This document shows, one piece after another, positions 9,002 through 17,499 of a stretch of DNA of 64,000 nucleotides; positions within the stretch are counted from its first letter, which is position 1, and the number at the start of each line of letters is the position of its first letter. The translations under genes were made by a program, and so were the position numbers. The DNA comes from Chryseobacterium indologenes. GTDB lineage: Bacteria > Bacteroidota > Bacteroidia > Flavobacteriales > Weeksellaceae. The stretch spans positions 4,154,001 through 4,218,000 of the forward strand of contig NZ_CP018786.1 in the NCBI RefSeq assembly GCF_002025665.1, written 5' to 3'. The notes beneath the pieces were generated by a model. The model made no database searches. It was not told where the DNA came from and was given only the letters and a program-made list of their open reading frames with translations.

Positions 9002-9391
9002 CTAATTAAAAAACTTCTCCAGCCAGTCGTTTTCCAGACGTTTTATTTTTTTGGTTTCAGGATCAAACAAAATCCAGAGCGTGCTTGAATTTACCACAAG
9101 TTCATCATTGCAATAGAATTCAACTTTTCTTGGCTGTTTGGCTCCTTCGGGAGTCAGAGGATAAGTTCTTACTGTAATGATATCCCCTAGATAAACCTGT
9201 TTTTTATATCGGATATGGTGATCCAGAAGCATCCAGGCATCGTTTGCATATTCTGTTTGCTGTTTCAGAAGATCCCAGTGTTCCGCTGCTATTTCTTCCA
9301 CCCAGTGCACATACTGTACATTATTTACATGATTGTTCTGATCAATATGTTCTGCTGTTACCTTTATTTGTTTTTCGTGCATTAAATTCAT
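9002..9391 (-). CDS. Acyl-CoA thioesterase, YbgC/FadM-type hotdog fold
   Basis: About 129 aa (start at 9391, or MHEKQ at 9382). The N-terminal motif DQNNHVNNVQYVHWVEEIA is the D-x-N-x-H-V-N-N-x-x-Y active-site region of the 4-hydroxybenzoyl-CoA thioesterase-like hotdog family; D in that motif is the usual catalytic residue. Likely hydrolyses an acyl-CoA in the cytoplasm, substrate unknown. A -7 box TACATTTG (minus, 9409-9416) precedes it closely. Confidence 0.8.
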   Translation of the reverse strand: MNLMHEKQIKVTAEHIDQNNHVNNVQYVHWVEEIAAEHWDLLKQQTEYANDAWMLLDHHIRYKKQVYLGDIITVRTYPLTPEGAKQPRKVEFYCNDELVVNSSTLWILFDPETKKIKRLENDWLEKFFN

Positions 9392-9470
9392 TCTGCTGAA
9401 AGTTTACTCAAATGTATCATTTTAAAACAAAACTTTCTTCATTCAACCCCACACTTTTATGCACAAAAAA

Positions 9471-9495
9471 ACGGAATCATAAGTTCTGATTCCGT
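9471..9495 (-). terminator. Terminator of the OmpH/Skp gene
   Basis: A 9-bp perfect stem ACGGAATCA/TGATTCCGT with a 7-nt loop. On the minus strand it is followed by seven T, 26 nt after the chaperone gene stop. Confidence 0.9.
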
Positions 9496-9520
9496 TATAA
9501 TATTCAGTATATTGAATTTC

Positions 9521-10093
9521 TTATTTAGATTTTCCAGCAGGTTTTGCAGGCGTTGCTGTAGCTCCTAATTTAGTTTTTACAAGTGCTGTGATATCTTCAC
9601 TTCCATCCGTGTAAACCAAATTGTTAGATTCATGAAATGATGTATCGAAGATAAAATTCAATCCTCTTTCTTTAGCGACAGCAGAAATAACGCTCTTTAC
9701 CTTTTGCTGTAAAGGTGTGTATAATTCACTTTGTTTAGCTGAAATATCTTTAGCCGCCTGTGCTCTTGAATCTTCTATTTTTTTACCTAAAGTCTGCAAT
9801 TCTGTTTGTGCTGCCATCAGTTCTTTAGTTACAGCTTCTTTGTTGGCTTCACTAAGAGTCTTTTCTTTAGCCTGTGCTGCTTTCAATTTAGTCTGATAAT
9901 CACCAATCATTTTTTCAATTTCAGCCTGCTTAGCTTTAGTCAGGTTATCAATAGTAGTTCCTATAGTGGTTACTTCAGATAAGCTTGCAAAAATATCCTC
10001 TGTGTTTACACTTCCAACCTTCTGTTGAGCATTCGCAGCATTTGCAGTAAGCGTTAATCCTAATGTAATAAAAAGTACTTTAATTAAATTCAT
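9521..10093 (-). CDS. OmpH/Skp family periplasmic chaperone
   Basis: 190 aa with a signal peptide (cleavage after ANA or AQQ near residue 23). The mature part is a long charged helical hairpin (residues about 50-115) bounded by strand segments KVGSVNTEDIF and GLNFIFDTS, the Skp/OmpH plan. Skp-like proteins hold unfolded outer-membrane proteins in the periplasm. Here it is not next to bamA, so it may be one of several paralogues usual in Flavobacteria. A -7 box TATATTTG (minus, 10117-10124) lies 23 nt upstream. Confidence 0.85.
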   Translation of the reverse strand: MNLIKVLFITLGLTLTANAANAQQKVGSVNTEDIFASLSEVTTIGTTIDNLTKAKQAEIEKMIGDYQTKLKAAQAKEKTLSEANKEAVTKELMAAQTELQTLGKKIEDSRAQAAKDISAKQSELYTPLQQKVKSVISAVAKERGLNFIFDTSFHESNNLVYTDGSEDITALVKTKLGATATPAKPAGKSK

Positions 10094-10222
10094 TTTTAAT
10101 AATATTTTTTCAGCCCCAAATATAATTCAAATTTCAATTACTTATCATGTAGTATTTATTTCTTTATTATTTTGAAATATTCATATTGTAAAAACAGGTT
10201 TAAATACTTTTAAATCAAAGAA

Positions 10223-10247
10223 AAACCTTCTCCGAATGAGAAGGTTT
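10223..10247 (-). terminator. Terminator of aceA
   Basis: A 10-bp perfect stem AAACCTTCTC/GAGAAGGTTT with a 5-nt loop; on the minus strand it runs into TTCTTTGATT. It lies 26 nt after the aceA stop. Confidence 0.8.
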
Positions 10248-10272
10248 AACATCAAAAAAATATGGAAAATGA

Positions 10273-11553
10273 TTAATGGAATTGTGCAGTTTCCGTAGAA
10301 TCTTTCATTGCTACCGTAGCTGAGGAGCCGTTGGTCACAATATTCTGTACTTCATCAAAATATCCTGTTCCTACAAAAGACTGGTGTTTCACTGCTCTGA
10401 ATCCTTTCTGCTGTAATGCAAACTCACGCTCCTGAAGTTCTGAATATCCTGCCATTCCTCTTTCTTTATAAGCTAGAGCCAATTCAAACATAGCTGTGTT
10501 CAAAGCATGGAATCCTGCAAGGGTAATAAACTGGAATTTGTATCCCATTTTAGCCAACTCTTCACGGAAAGTAGACATTTCTTCTACACTCAGTCTCGCT
10601 GCCCAATTGAATGAAGGTGAACAGTTGTAAGCAAGCATTTTCCCTGGAAATTTTGCATGAATTCCTTCTGCAAACCTTTTGGCTTGTTCCAGGTCGGGAT
10701 TTGAAGTTTCCATCCAGATAAGATCTGCATAGGGAGCATAAGACAGACCTCTGTCTATTCCCTGTTCTACCCCATTTTTTACTACATAAAACCCTTCAGA
10801 AGTCCTTTCTCCCGTAACGAATTTTTTATCTCTGTCATCAATATCAGAAGTCAGTAAATCTGCTGCATCTGCATCCGTTCTTGCAATAATAAGACTCGGA
10901 ACTCCAAGTACATCAGCGGCCAGACGTGCAGCAATAAGTTTATTGATTGCTTCCTGAGTAGGCACCAATACTTTTCCTCCTAAGTGTCCACATTTTTTGG
11001 CAGAAGAAAGCTGATCTTCAAAATGGACACCAGCTGCTCCTGCTTCAATCATCTGTTTCATCAGTTCAAAAGCATTCAGGTTACCTCCAAAACCCGCTTC
11101 TGCGTCGGCAATGATAGGCACTAGATATTCTTTATTTCCTGTTCCGCTTACAGACTGTACCTGATCTGCTCTCAATAAAGCATTATTAATTTTCTTTACC
11201 ACAGAAGGCACTGAATTGGCCGGATACAATGACTGATCAGGATACATTTCCCCTGATAGATTAGCATCTGCAGCCACCTGCCACCCTGAAAGATATATTG
11301 CTTCCAGACCGGCATCTACTTCCTGCACTGCCTGATTACCGGTCAACGCACCAAGTCCTGCTACATAATCCTGAGTATTTAATTTATCCCAGAATTTTTT
11401 GGACATTTCCGTAGCAATGGTGTAATCTATGGTATAAGAACCACGAAGTTTTAAAACTTCTTCTGCTGTATAAGGTCTTTTTACACCGTTCCAACGTGGA
11501 TTTGTCAGCCAATCTTGCTCCAGAACCTGGATTTGTTCTTGTCTTGTTTTCAT
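10273..11553 (-). CDS. aceA: Isocitrate lyase
   Basis: 426 aa, normal length for bacterial isocitrate lyase. Contains the catalytic signature KKCGHLGGKVLVP with the active-site Cys, plus DADAEAGFGG-like IIADAEAGFGG and NCSPSFNW. The enzyme splits isocitrate to glyoxylate and succinate, the first step of the glyoxylate shunt, in the cytoplasm. It follows aceB on the same strand, with about 105 nt between them that holds degenerate GGATACGAG-type repeats. High confidence. Confidence 0.95.
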   Translation of the reverse strand: MKTRQEQIQVLEQDWLTNPRWNGVKRPYTAEEVLKLRGSYTIDYTIATEMSKKFWDKLNTQDYVAGLGALTGNQAVQEVDAGLEAIYLSGWQVAADANLSGEMYPDQSLYPANSVPSVVKKINNALLRADQVQSVSGTGNKEYLVPIIADAEAGFGGNLNAFELMKQMIEAGAAGVHFEDQLSSAKKCGHLGGKVLVPTQEAINKLIAARLAADVLGVPSLIIARTDADAADLLTSDIDDRDKKFVTGERTSEGFYVVKNGVEQGIDRGLSYAPYADLIWMETSNPDLEQAKRFAEGIHAKFPGKMLAYNCSPSFNWAARLSVEEMSTFREELAKMGYKFQFITLAGFHALNTAMFELALAYKERGMAGYSELQEREFALQQKGFRAVKHQSFVGTGYFDEVQNIVTNGSSATVAMKDSTETAQFH

Positions 11554-11657
11554 AATATTTGGATTTTGTTTGATTAGATTTTGGATTTCGGGATACGAGG
11601 TGAGAGGTTCGGGGTGAGAGTATGATTCTCAAACTTTCGAACATTTACACTCTCAAA

Positions 11658-13232
11658 CTAGATAAAAGGATATGCTTTAAGGGTCAGAAATTCTTCAAAT
11701 TTTTCAGAGAAAATCAATTCATTGAAAAGTTCTTTGGCGAGGTTAAATTTTCCGTTTTGGAAACGGGTTTCTCCTACATACTTTTCAATATTGTCCATTT
11801 CTTCTTTTTCCCACTGCAATACCATGCTTCGGGTTAATGTTCTGTCGTCACTCAGAACCGCTTCGTTTTTCAGCCATTGCCAAATTTGTGTTCTTGAAAT
11901 CTCAGCAGTAGCGGCATCTTCCATCAGATTATAAATGGCGGCAGCACCGGTTCCCATCAGCCAGCTTTCCAGATAAAGAATTCCTACATTGATATTTTTT
12001 CGGACTCCTTTTTCAGTAATATCTCCTTTAGGGATTTCCAGCAGCTGGCTTTCTGTTATATGATATTCAAATTTTTTATCGATCTGGTTTTTGGTTGGCA
12101 TATACTCATCAAAAATTTCTTTTGCCACCGCTACTAATGCCGGATGTGCCACCCAAGTTCCGTCATGACCATTTTTCACTTCCCTTTCTTTATCATTTCT
12201 TACTTTTTCAAAAGCCTTTCTGTTGGCTTCGTCATCGTCTTTTACAGGAATTTGGGCTGCCATTCCACCAATAGCATGTACATTTCTTTTATGACAGATT
12301 TCGATCACTCTTTTTGAATAAGCACTCATAAAGGGAGAAGTCATGGTTACCTGATCTCTGTCCGGCACAATAAATTCGGGAAGGTTTCTGAATTTTTTAA
12401 TGTAAGAGAAAATATAATCCCATCTTCCACAATTCAGTCCTGCGCTGTGTTCTTTTAATTCAAATAAAATTTCATCAATCTGAAATGAAGCAGTAATGGT
12501 TTCTATTAAAACAGTTGCTTTAATGGTTCCCTCCGGTATTACAAGATAGTTCTGGGCAAAAACAAAAACTTCATTCCACCATCGTGCTTCTTTATAATGT
12601 TCCAATTTCGGAAGGTAAAAATAAGGGCCACTTCCATTTTCCAAAAGCTGTTTTGCATTTCTGAAAAAATAGATTCCAAAATCTGTCAGCGATCCGGAAG
12701 CTTTTTCTCCATTGATTTCAATATGTTTCTCCGGAAGATGAAGTCCCCTTGGACGAACCTGTAAAACGGCTGTTTTTTTATTAAGAGTATACGCTTTTCC
12801 TTTTTCGTTAACAAAATCAATATTCCGGTTAATGGCATCAGAAAGATTAATCTGACCCTGGATACAGTTTTCCCAAACCGGCGAACTGCTGTCTTCAAAA
12901 TCAGCCATAAACGTAGATGCTCCGGAATTAAGGGCATTGATAATCATCTTGCGGTCAACAGGTCCGGTAATTTCTACTCTTCTATCCAACATATCTTCAG
13001 GAAGAGGAGCACATATCCAATTGCCCTTTCGGATCTCAGCTGTTTCTTTTAAGAACTCAGGAAGATTTCCTCTGTCAAAATTATGCTGTGTATTTTTTCT
13101 TTCTTCTAAAAGTTCAAGTCTTTTATGATTAAAGTTCTGATGAAGCGAAATCAGAAAATCTGCCAAATCAGGAGTAAATATTTCCTCAAACTGCTTCTCT
13201 GACTTTATTTCTAACTGAGTCTTGGTTTCCAT
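11658..13232 (-). CDS. aceB: Malate synthase (AceB/MSA type)
   Basis: The ATG at 13232 (METKTQLEIK) gives 524 aa; the longer frame to 13283 would overlap the promoter and is rejected. Recognisable malate synthase A features include GPVDRKMIINALNSGASTFMADFEDS, LQVRPRGLHLPEKH, LIETITASFQIDEILFEL and HAIGGMAAQIP with WVAHPAL. The enzyme condenses glyoxylate with acetyl-CoA. First gene of the aceB-aceA pair, divergent from the XRE regulator; a -7 box TATGTTTG lies at 13261-13268 (minus) and a palindromic operator candidate just upstream of it. Confidence 0.95.
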   Translation of the reverse strand: METKTQLEIKSEKQFEEIFTPDLADFLISLHQNFNHKRLELLEERKNTQHNFDRGNLPEFLKETAEIRKGNWICAPLPEDMLDRRVEITGPVDRKMIINALNSGASTFMADFEDSSSPVWENCIQGQINLSDAINRNIDFVNEKGKAYTLNKKTAVLQVRPRGLHLPEKHIEINGEKASGSLTDFGIYFFRNAKQLLENGSGPYFYLPKLEHYKEARWWNEVFVFAQNYLVIPEGTIKATVLIETITASFQIDEILFELKEHSAGLNCGRWDYIFSYIKKFRNLPEFIVPDRDQVTMTSPFMSAYSKRVIEICHKRNVHAIGGMAAQIPVKDDDEANRKAFEKVRNDKEREVKNGHDGTWVAHPALVAVAKEIFDEYMPTKNQIDKKFEYHITESQLLEIPKGDITEKGVRKNINVGILYLESWLMGTGAAAIYNLMEDAATAEISRTQIWQWLKNEAVLSDDRTLTRSMVLQWEKEEMDNIEKYVGETRFQNGKFNLAKELFNELIFSEKFEEFLTLKAYPFI

Positions 13233-13260
13233 AACGTATTGATTTTGTGATTTGATGTTA

Positions 13261-13268
13261 CAAACATA
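13261..13268 (-). promoter_or_regulatory. -7 box of aceB
   Basis: CAAACATA on the plus strand is TATGTTTG on the coding strand, 29 nt before the aceB ATG. The palindrome at 13288-13301 falls about 20-33 nt further upstream, where the -33 element should be. Confidence 0.55.
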
Positions 13269-13287
13269 AATAAAAATTTTCACAAAC

Positions 13288-13301
13288 AGCGAACGTTCGC
13301 T
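13288..13301. promoter_or_regulatory. Palindromic operator candidate 1 (glyoxylate regulator)
   Basis: AGCGAACGTTCGCT is a perfect 14-bp palindrome. Its core GCGAACGTTCGC shares the pattern GCGAAnnWTCGC with a second site at 13324-13335. Position relative to the aceB -7 box suggests overlap with the -33 region. Confidence 0.6.
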
Positions 13302-13321
13302 AAATTTATTTAAAATTTATT

Positions 13322-13337
13322 ATGCGAATAATCGCAT
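13322..13337. promoter_or_regulatory. Palindromic operator candidate 2 (glyoxylate regulator)
   Basis: ATGCGA-ATAA-TCGCAT, a 6-bp inverted repeat whose core GCGAATAATCGC resembles site 1. It lies 9 nt upstream of the regulator gene's -7 box (13347-13354), so a bound protein would cover that promoter: likely autoregulation. Confidence 0.6.
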
Positions 13338-13346
13338 CTAATTATT

Positions 13347-13354
13347 TATATTTG
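13347..13354 (+). promoter_or_regulatory. -7 box of the XRE regulator gene
   Basis: TATATTTG, a full match to TAnnTTTG, ends only 4 nt before the ATG at 13359. Predicted transcription start coincides with or nearly touches the start codon. Confidence 0.55.
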
Positions 13355-13358
13355 AGTA

Positions 13359-14840
13359 ATGAATTCAGAAAGCGACTTTATCAAAACAGTTTTCGGACTA
13401 AAACTGAAGCAGCAGAGACAAAAGAAAAACTGGTCTCTACAGGACCTTGCTGTAAAGACAGGATTATCAAAATCTTACCTCAACGAAATTGAGAATGGAA
13501 AAAAATATCCCAAGCACGATAAAATCATTCAGCTTTCTGAAGCACTTAGCTGTACTTTCGATGATCTGGTTTCTACCAAGCTGGATAAAAGTCTGGCTCC
13601 TTTCAACGAAATTCTTCAGTCTGATTTTTTCAAAGAAGTTCCTTTGGAATTGTTTGGGATCAATAAGAACAACCTTATCAGTATTATCAGCGATGCTCCC
13701 AAAAAAGTAACGGCTTTCATCAATGCTCTCATCGAAATTTCCCAGAATTATAATCTTGGAAAAGAAAGATTTTATTTTGCGGTGTTAAGATCTTTTCAGG
13801 AATTGTATGATAATTATTTCCCGGAAATTGAAGAAAAAGTAGATCAGTTTACCCAGGAAAATCAGTTAAAAATTGGTAAAAGCTTAAAGTCTGACATTCT
13901 GGAGAAAATTCTTGCAGAAAAATTCAGCTATACCATTCAGTCTGAAGATTTTGAAAAATATGGAACGCTGGATAATCTCCGTTCTCTTTTTATTCCTGAA
14001 AAAAAGCTTTTACTTCTGAATCAAAAACTGGAAAAAGACCAGAAAACGTTCATCCTTGCAAAGGAAATCGGCTTCAATGTATTGGAATTAAAAAATCGCC
14101 CCAATACGTATTCATGGCTGGATTTCGGAAGTTTTGAAGAAATACTGAATAACTTTTACGCCTCTTATTTCGCAGGAGCTTTGCTCATTTCAAAAGAACC
14201 TGTGATTGACAAGACTTCAGAATTTTTCCAGCAAAATAAATGGGAACCTAAAAATTTCGAAAGTCTGATTAATAGCTTTACCCGATCACCGGAAACATTC
14301 TATTATCGCCTTACGAATATTCTTTCAGCTGAGATGGGAATCAAGGATCTTTTTTATTTATGTCTGGTAAAAAAGAAAAATTCGGATAAGATTCAGATTT
14401 TAAAAGAGCTTCACCTGAATCATCAGCAGGCGCCTCATGCCAATGCAACCAACGAGCATTATTGCAGAAGATGGATTGCTGTGAAAAATCTTGGTGATTT
14501 AAAAGAAAATGAAACCCTGACGGATGCTCAGATTTCTCATTATAAAGACCAGGGAATAAGCTATCTGGTTATTTCTACTTCACAAAAAAATCCTTTTTCG
14601 GATGGAAGTAACAGAAGTTATTGTCTGGGAATATTACTGAATTCTCAAACGATAAAAAAAATAGGGTTTATCAAATCTCCTTCTTTAAAAACCATCAATG
14701 TAGGAGTTACCTGCGAATCCTGTAGTATTGCAGATTGTGAAGTGAGGCAGGCACCTCCTGTGAGACTGGAAAAGGAGCATTTTAATATGAGTATGAAGAA
14801 TGCTGTAGAGAAGATTAGGAAGACGTTTGAAGATGTTTAA
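13359..14840 (+). CDS. XRE regulator of short-chain fatty acyl (ScfR/RamB) type
   Basis: 493 aa. Residues about 10-66 form an XRE helix-turn-helix (LQDLAVKTGLSKSYLNEIENGKKYP). The long middle resembles an ImmA/IrrE-like region, but the metal motif HExxH is replaced by LAKEIGF, so no peptidase activity is expected. The C-terminal domain ends with a Cys cluster, VTCESCSIADCEVRQAPP, characteristic of the ScfR/RamB family that controls acetate, propionate and glyoxylate genes. It is transcribed divergently from aceB-aceA, with two related palindromes between, so it probably senses an acyl-CoA or acetate-derived signal and regulates the shunt. The regulatory link is inferred. Confidence 0.8.
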   Translation: MNSESDFIKTVFGLKLKQQRQKKNWSLQDLAVKTGLSKSYLNEIENGKKYPKHDKIIQLSEALSCTFDDLVSTKLDKSLAPFNEILQSDFFKEVPLELFGINKNNLISIISDAPKKVTAFINALIEISQNYNLGKERFYFAVLRSFQELYDNYFPEIEEKVDQFTQENQLKIGKSLKSDILEKILAEKFSYTIQSEDFEKYGTLDNLRSLFIPEKKLLLLNQKLEKDQKTFILAKEIGFNVLELKNRPNTYSWLDFGSFEEILNNFYASYFAGALLISKEPVIDKTSEFFQQNKWEPKNFESLINSFTRSPETFYYRLTNILSAEMGIKDLFYLCLVKKKNSDKIQILKELHLNHQQAPHANATNEHYCRRWIAVKNLGDLKENETLTDAQISHYKDQGISYLVISTSQKNPFSDGSNRSYCLGILLNSQTIKKIGFIKSPSLKTINVGVTCESCSIADCEVRQAPPVRLEKEHFNMSMKNAVEKIRKTFEDV

Positions 14841-14848
14841 AAGTGATG

Positions 14849-14875
14849 AGGTTCGGGATGCGAGATTCGGGTTTG
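14849..14875. repeat. GGATACGAG-type degenerate repeat block
   Basis: GATGAGGTTCGGGATGCGAG and ATTCGGG are variants of a GRGRTWCGRG motif also seen at about 11590-11625 and, in larger number, at 15803-15875. Non-coding, just after the regulator gene. Confidence 0.45.
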
Positions 14876-14921
14876 TGAATAATAGATTTGTTGTTAAAAT
14901 TTACAGGTAAGTTATTTATCT

Positions 14922-15125
14922 AAACGCAGAGTTCGCAAAATTTTTCTATACTATTTATAACTTTTCCGGTCGCTATGGCGTTTCACTCAGCAACGGAAAA
15001 GGTCTTCCCTCTTCTTAACGAAATATTCTTATGAACGATATATGAGATTAGCTGACAAACCTTTTTGAACTTCATCGTTAATAATAATTCACTATTGACT
15101 TTGCAACGCAAAAATTGACGATTAT
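14922..15125. repeat. Degenerate interspersed repeat, copy B
   Basis: TAAACGCAGAGTTCGCAAAA, GGCGTTTCACTCAGC and ATTCACTATTGAC blocks match the copy at 4099-4262. It fills most of the 309-nt gap between the regulator gene and comF. No ORF or RNA was recognised in it. Confidence 0.55.
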
Positions 15126-15149
15126 TTTATATCTTAGTAAAAACACACT

Positions 15150-15803
15150 ATGATATTAGACTTATTGTTTCCAAACCGTTGCATTCATTGTAACAGAATC
15201 ATTGATTCTGAACTTTTGGTTTGTGACCTTTGTTTTCATCAGATTCATTTTACACACTATGATTATTTTGAAAATAATCCGGTCAAGGAAAAATGCAGTT
15301 TATTTTTTCCGGTTGAAAACGCTTATTCTTTAATACAATTTGAAGAGGAAAGTTTAAGCCGGCAGATTATCCACGAACTGAAATACAGAAGCAGGGAAAA
15401 AACAGGAAAGATTCTGGCAGACTGGACTACAGAACGTCTTAATTTCAATAATAAAAAACCTGATTTACTAATAAATGTTCCTCTTCATCCAAGGAAACTC
15501 AAAGAGCGCGGATATAATCAACTTCATTTATTCACAGAAACTTTGTCTTCATTTTATAACATTCCTTTCAATCATCAATTAATTAAACGAAATTACTATT
15601 CAAAAGCTCAGGCTTTAAAAGACAAAAAACATAGGCTGGAAACCATTAATACATTTTCAGTCACCCAACCTGTTTCCGGAAAGCATATCCTCCTGATCGA
15701 TGATGTTTTTACTACAGGAAATACTGTGTCATCGGTTGCATGGGAGATTTTGAACGCCGGAGACAATAAAGTAAGTGTATTGGTGATGGCTGTGGATATT
15801 TGA
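15150..15803 (+). CDS. ComF-family phosphoribosyltransferase-like protein
   Basis: 217 aa. N-terminal zinc-finger-like CIHCNRIIDSELLVCDLC (two CxxC pairs), then a phosphoribosyltransferase fold with PLHPRKLKERGYNQ and the PRPP loop HILLIDDVFTTGNTV. ComF/GntX proteins are linked to DNA uptake or to purine-like salvage; the true substrate is not known. Length and motif order are complete. Confidence 0.85.
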   Translation: MILDLLFPNRCIHCNRIIDSELLVCDLCFHQIHFTHYDYFENNPVKEKCSLFFPVENAYSLIQFEEESLSRQIIHELKYRSREKTGKILADWTTERLNFNNKKPDLLINVPLHPRKLKERGYNQLHLFTETLSSFYNIPFNHQLIKRNYYSKAQALKDKKHRLETINTFSVTQPVSGKHILLIDDVFTTGNTVSSVAWEILNAGDNKVSVLVMAVDI

Positions 15804-15875
15804 TATGGGGTGCGAGGTACGAGTTTCGGGATGGTGAGATACGGGATACGAGTTTTGAGATACGAGGTGTGGAAT
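15803..15875. repeat. Array of degenerate GGATACGAG-like units
   Basis: About seven imperfect units of 8-11 nt (GGGTGCGAG, GGTACGAG, TTTCGGGATGG, GAGATACGGG, ATACGAG and similar) directly after the comF stop. Same motif family as blocks near 11600 and 14850. Confidence 0.5.
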
Positions 15876-15999
15876 TTTGGGCATGGATGATATTCAAAAA
15901 TATTTCCAAACCTAAATGCATCTAAACTCTCTCAAACACCCACTTAATCTATTTTCATGATTCAATTCTTTTTCCTAATTTTCCGGAAACTAAACCACT

Positions 16000-16686
16000 A
16001 TGCCAAATCTGCTTTTACTGCACGGAGCCTTAGGTCACAGCGACATTTTCAAACCTTATTTAAATACTTTATCCCAATATTTTACGGTACATACTCCTTT
16101 ATTTTCAGGGCATGGAGATCAGGAACTTCCGGCAGATGGTATCACTATTGAAAAATATACTCAGGAATTATCTGAGTATTGTAAGGTGAACAATTTGACT
16201 GAAGTATCAATTTTCGGACATAGTATGGGTGGTTATGTTGCGCTTTGTTATGCAATGAGAAATCCTGACCGTGTAAATTCTATTATAACATTAGGAACAA
16301 AGTTCGACTGGACTGAGGAGCAGGCTTTAAAAGAAAGTAAGATGCTTAATCCTGATGTTATTCTTGAAAAAATTCCGCAGTATGCCCAACTTTTAGAATC
16401 ACAGCACGGAACAAAATGGAAAGAACTTCTTCCGGCTATTGCTGATTTAATGATCGATCTGGGTAAAAATCCTCCTTTGGAAAATAATTTTGCCACGATT
16501 ACTACCCCAACTCAAATTATGGTGGGAGATAAAGATAATATGGTCACTATTGAAGAGAGTATGAGAGTTTACAGAAGCCTTCCAAACGCAAAATTGGCCG
16601 TACTCCCTGATACAAAGCATCCTATGGATAAAGTACGACCTGATTTATTATTGAATTTAATAAAAGATTTCTGGAATCTTTCTTAA
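16000..16686 (+). CDS. Alpha/beta hydrolase
   Basis: 228 aa of the alpha/beta-hydrolase fold. LLLHGALGH forms the oxyanion-hole region, GHSMGGYVAL carries the nucleophile Ser, MVGDKDNMV holds the acidic residue and DTKHPMD the catalytic His. No signal peptide. Resembles MenH/BioH-sized hydrolases; substrate unknown. Convergent with upp with a 1-nt gap. Confidence 0.8.
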   Translation: MPNLLLLHGALGHSDIFKPYLNTLSQYFTVHTPLFSGHGDQELPADGITIEKYTQELSEYCKVNNLTEVSIFGHSMGGYVALCYAMRNPDRVNSIITLGTKFDWTEEQALKESKMLNPDVILEKIPQYAQLLESQHGTKWKELLPAIADLMIDLGKNPPLENNFATITTPTQIMVGDKDNMVTIEESMRVYRSLPNAKLAVLPDTKHPMDKVRPDLLLNLIKDFWNLS

Positions 16687-16687
16687 A

Positions 16688-17338
16688 TTATCTCTGAAGT
16701 TTTTCTCCGTAGCTTAAATCTCCGGCATCTCCTAATCCTGGAGTGATATATCCTTTTGAAGTTAAATGTTCATCAATAGCTCCGACCCAGATGTGCGCTT
16801 CAGGATAAGCATTCTGAACCGTTTCAACTCCTTGTTTTGATGCAATGGCTGCTACAATATGAAGCTGGGTTGGATTTCCATTGGTTAGCAAATCTTTGAT
16901 CGCTTCAATTAAAGAAGCACCTGTTGCCAACATGGGATCCGCTACGATCAAAGGTCTTCCTTCAATGCTTGGGCAGGTAAGATAATCCTGTTTGATTGAG
17001 AAATAATCATTGGCATCGTGTTTTCTGTAAGCTGCTACAAAACCGCAGTCCGCTCGGTCTAAATAGTTCAGAATTCCTTCAAACAAAGGAACACCGGCTC
17101 TTAAAATAGTTGTAATAACCGGCTGTACAGCAATTTCTCTGCTTTTTATTGTATCTAAAGGAGTTTGAATTTCAACTTCTCTGTACTCCAGTCCTTTACT
17201 GATTTCAAAAGCGGCAATCTCCCCGATTCTTTCCATATTCCTTCTGAATCTCATTCGGTCATGCTGGATAGTAACATTTCTAAGTTCGTTAATCCACTCG
17301 TTGACCAGAGAAAAGTGTTGCGATAAAATAGTAAGCAT
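16688..17338 (-). CDS. upp: Uracil phosphoribosyltransferase
   Basis: 216 aa with the PRPP-binding motif ADPMLATGASL and the uracil-binding C-terminus YITPGLGDAGDLSYG. Converts uracil and PRPP to UMP in pyrimidine salvage. Complete length for Upp. Single gene, separated from der by a bidirectional terminator. Confidence 0.95.
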   Translation of the reverse strand: MLTILSQHFSLVNEWINELRNVTIQHDRMRFRRNMERIGEIAAFEISKGLEYREVEIQTPLDTIKSREIAVQPVITTILRAGVPLFEGILNYLDRADCGFVAAYRKHDANDYFSIKQDYLTCPSIEGRPLIVADPMLATGASLIEAIKDLLTNGNPTQLHIVAAIASKQGVETVQNAYPEAHIWVGAIDEHLTSKGYITPGLGDAGDLSYGEKLQR

Positions 17339-17447
17339 GAAAATTTTATTTTTAATTTCAGTTAATTGATATTAATTGCTGCAAAATTACAACTAAAAAA
17401 CGAATTGAAAGATTGGGCTTAAAGAGAAAGTCTGCTCTGAAGATATA

Positions 17448-17482
17448 AAAAACTCCGGCAAGCTTTGCTTGCCGGAGTTTTT
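17448..17482 (-). terminator. Terminator of der
   Basis: A 16-bp perfect stem around AAAACTCCGGCAAGC with a 3-nt TTT loop and flanking A/T runs. It can work in both directions but lies 18 nt after the der stop. Confidence 0.9.
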
Positions 17483-17499
17483 GTGAACAAAAGTTCTTA

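Noticed and set aside
13359..14840. ImmA/IrrE-type metallopeptidase
   Set aside because: The HExxH motif is missing (LAKEIGF instead), and the Cys-rich C-terminus points to a fatty acyl regulator.
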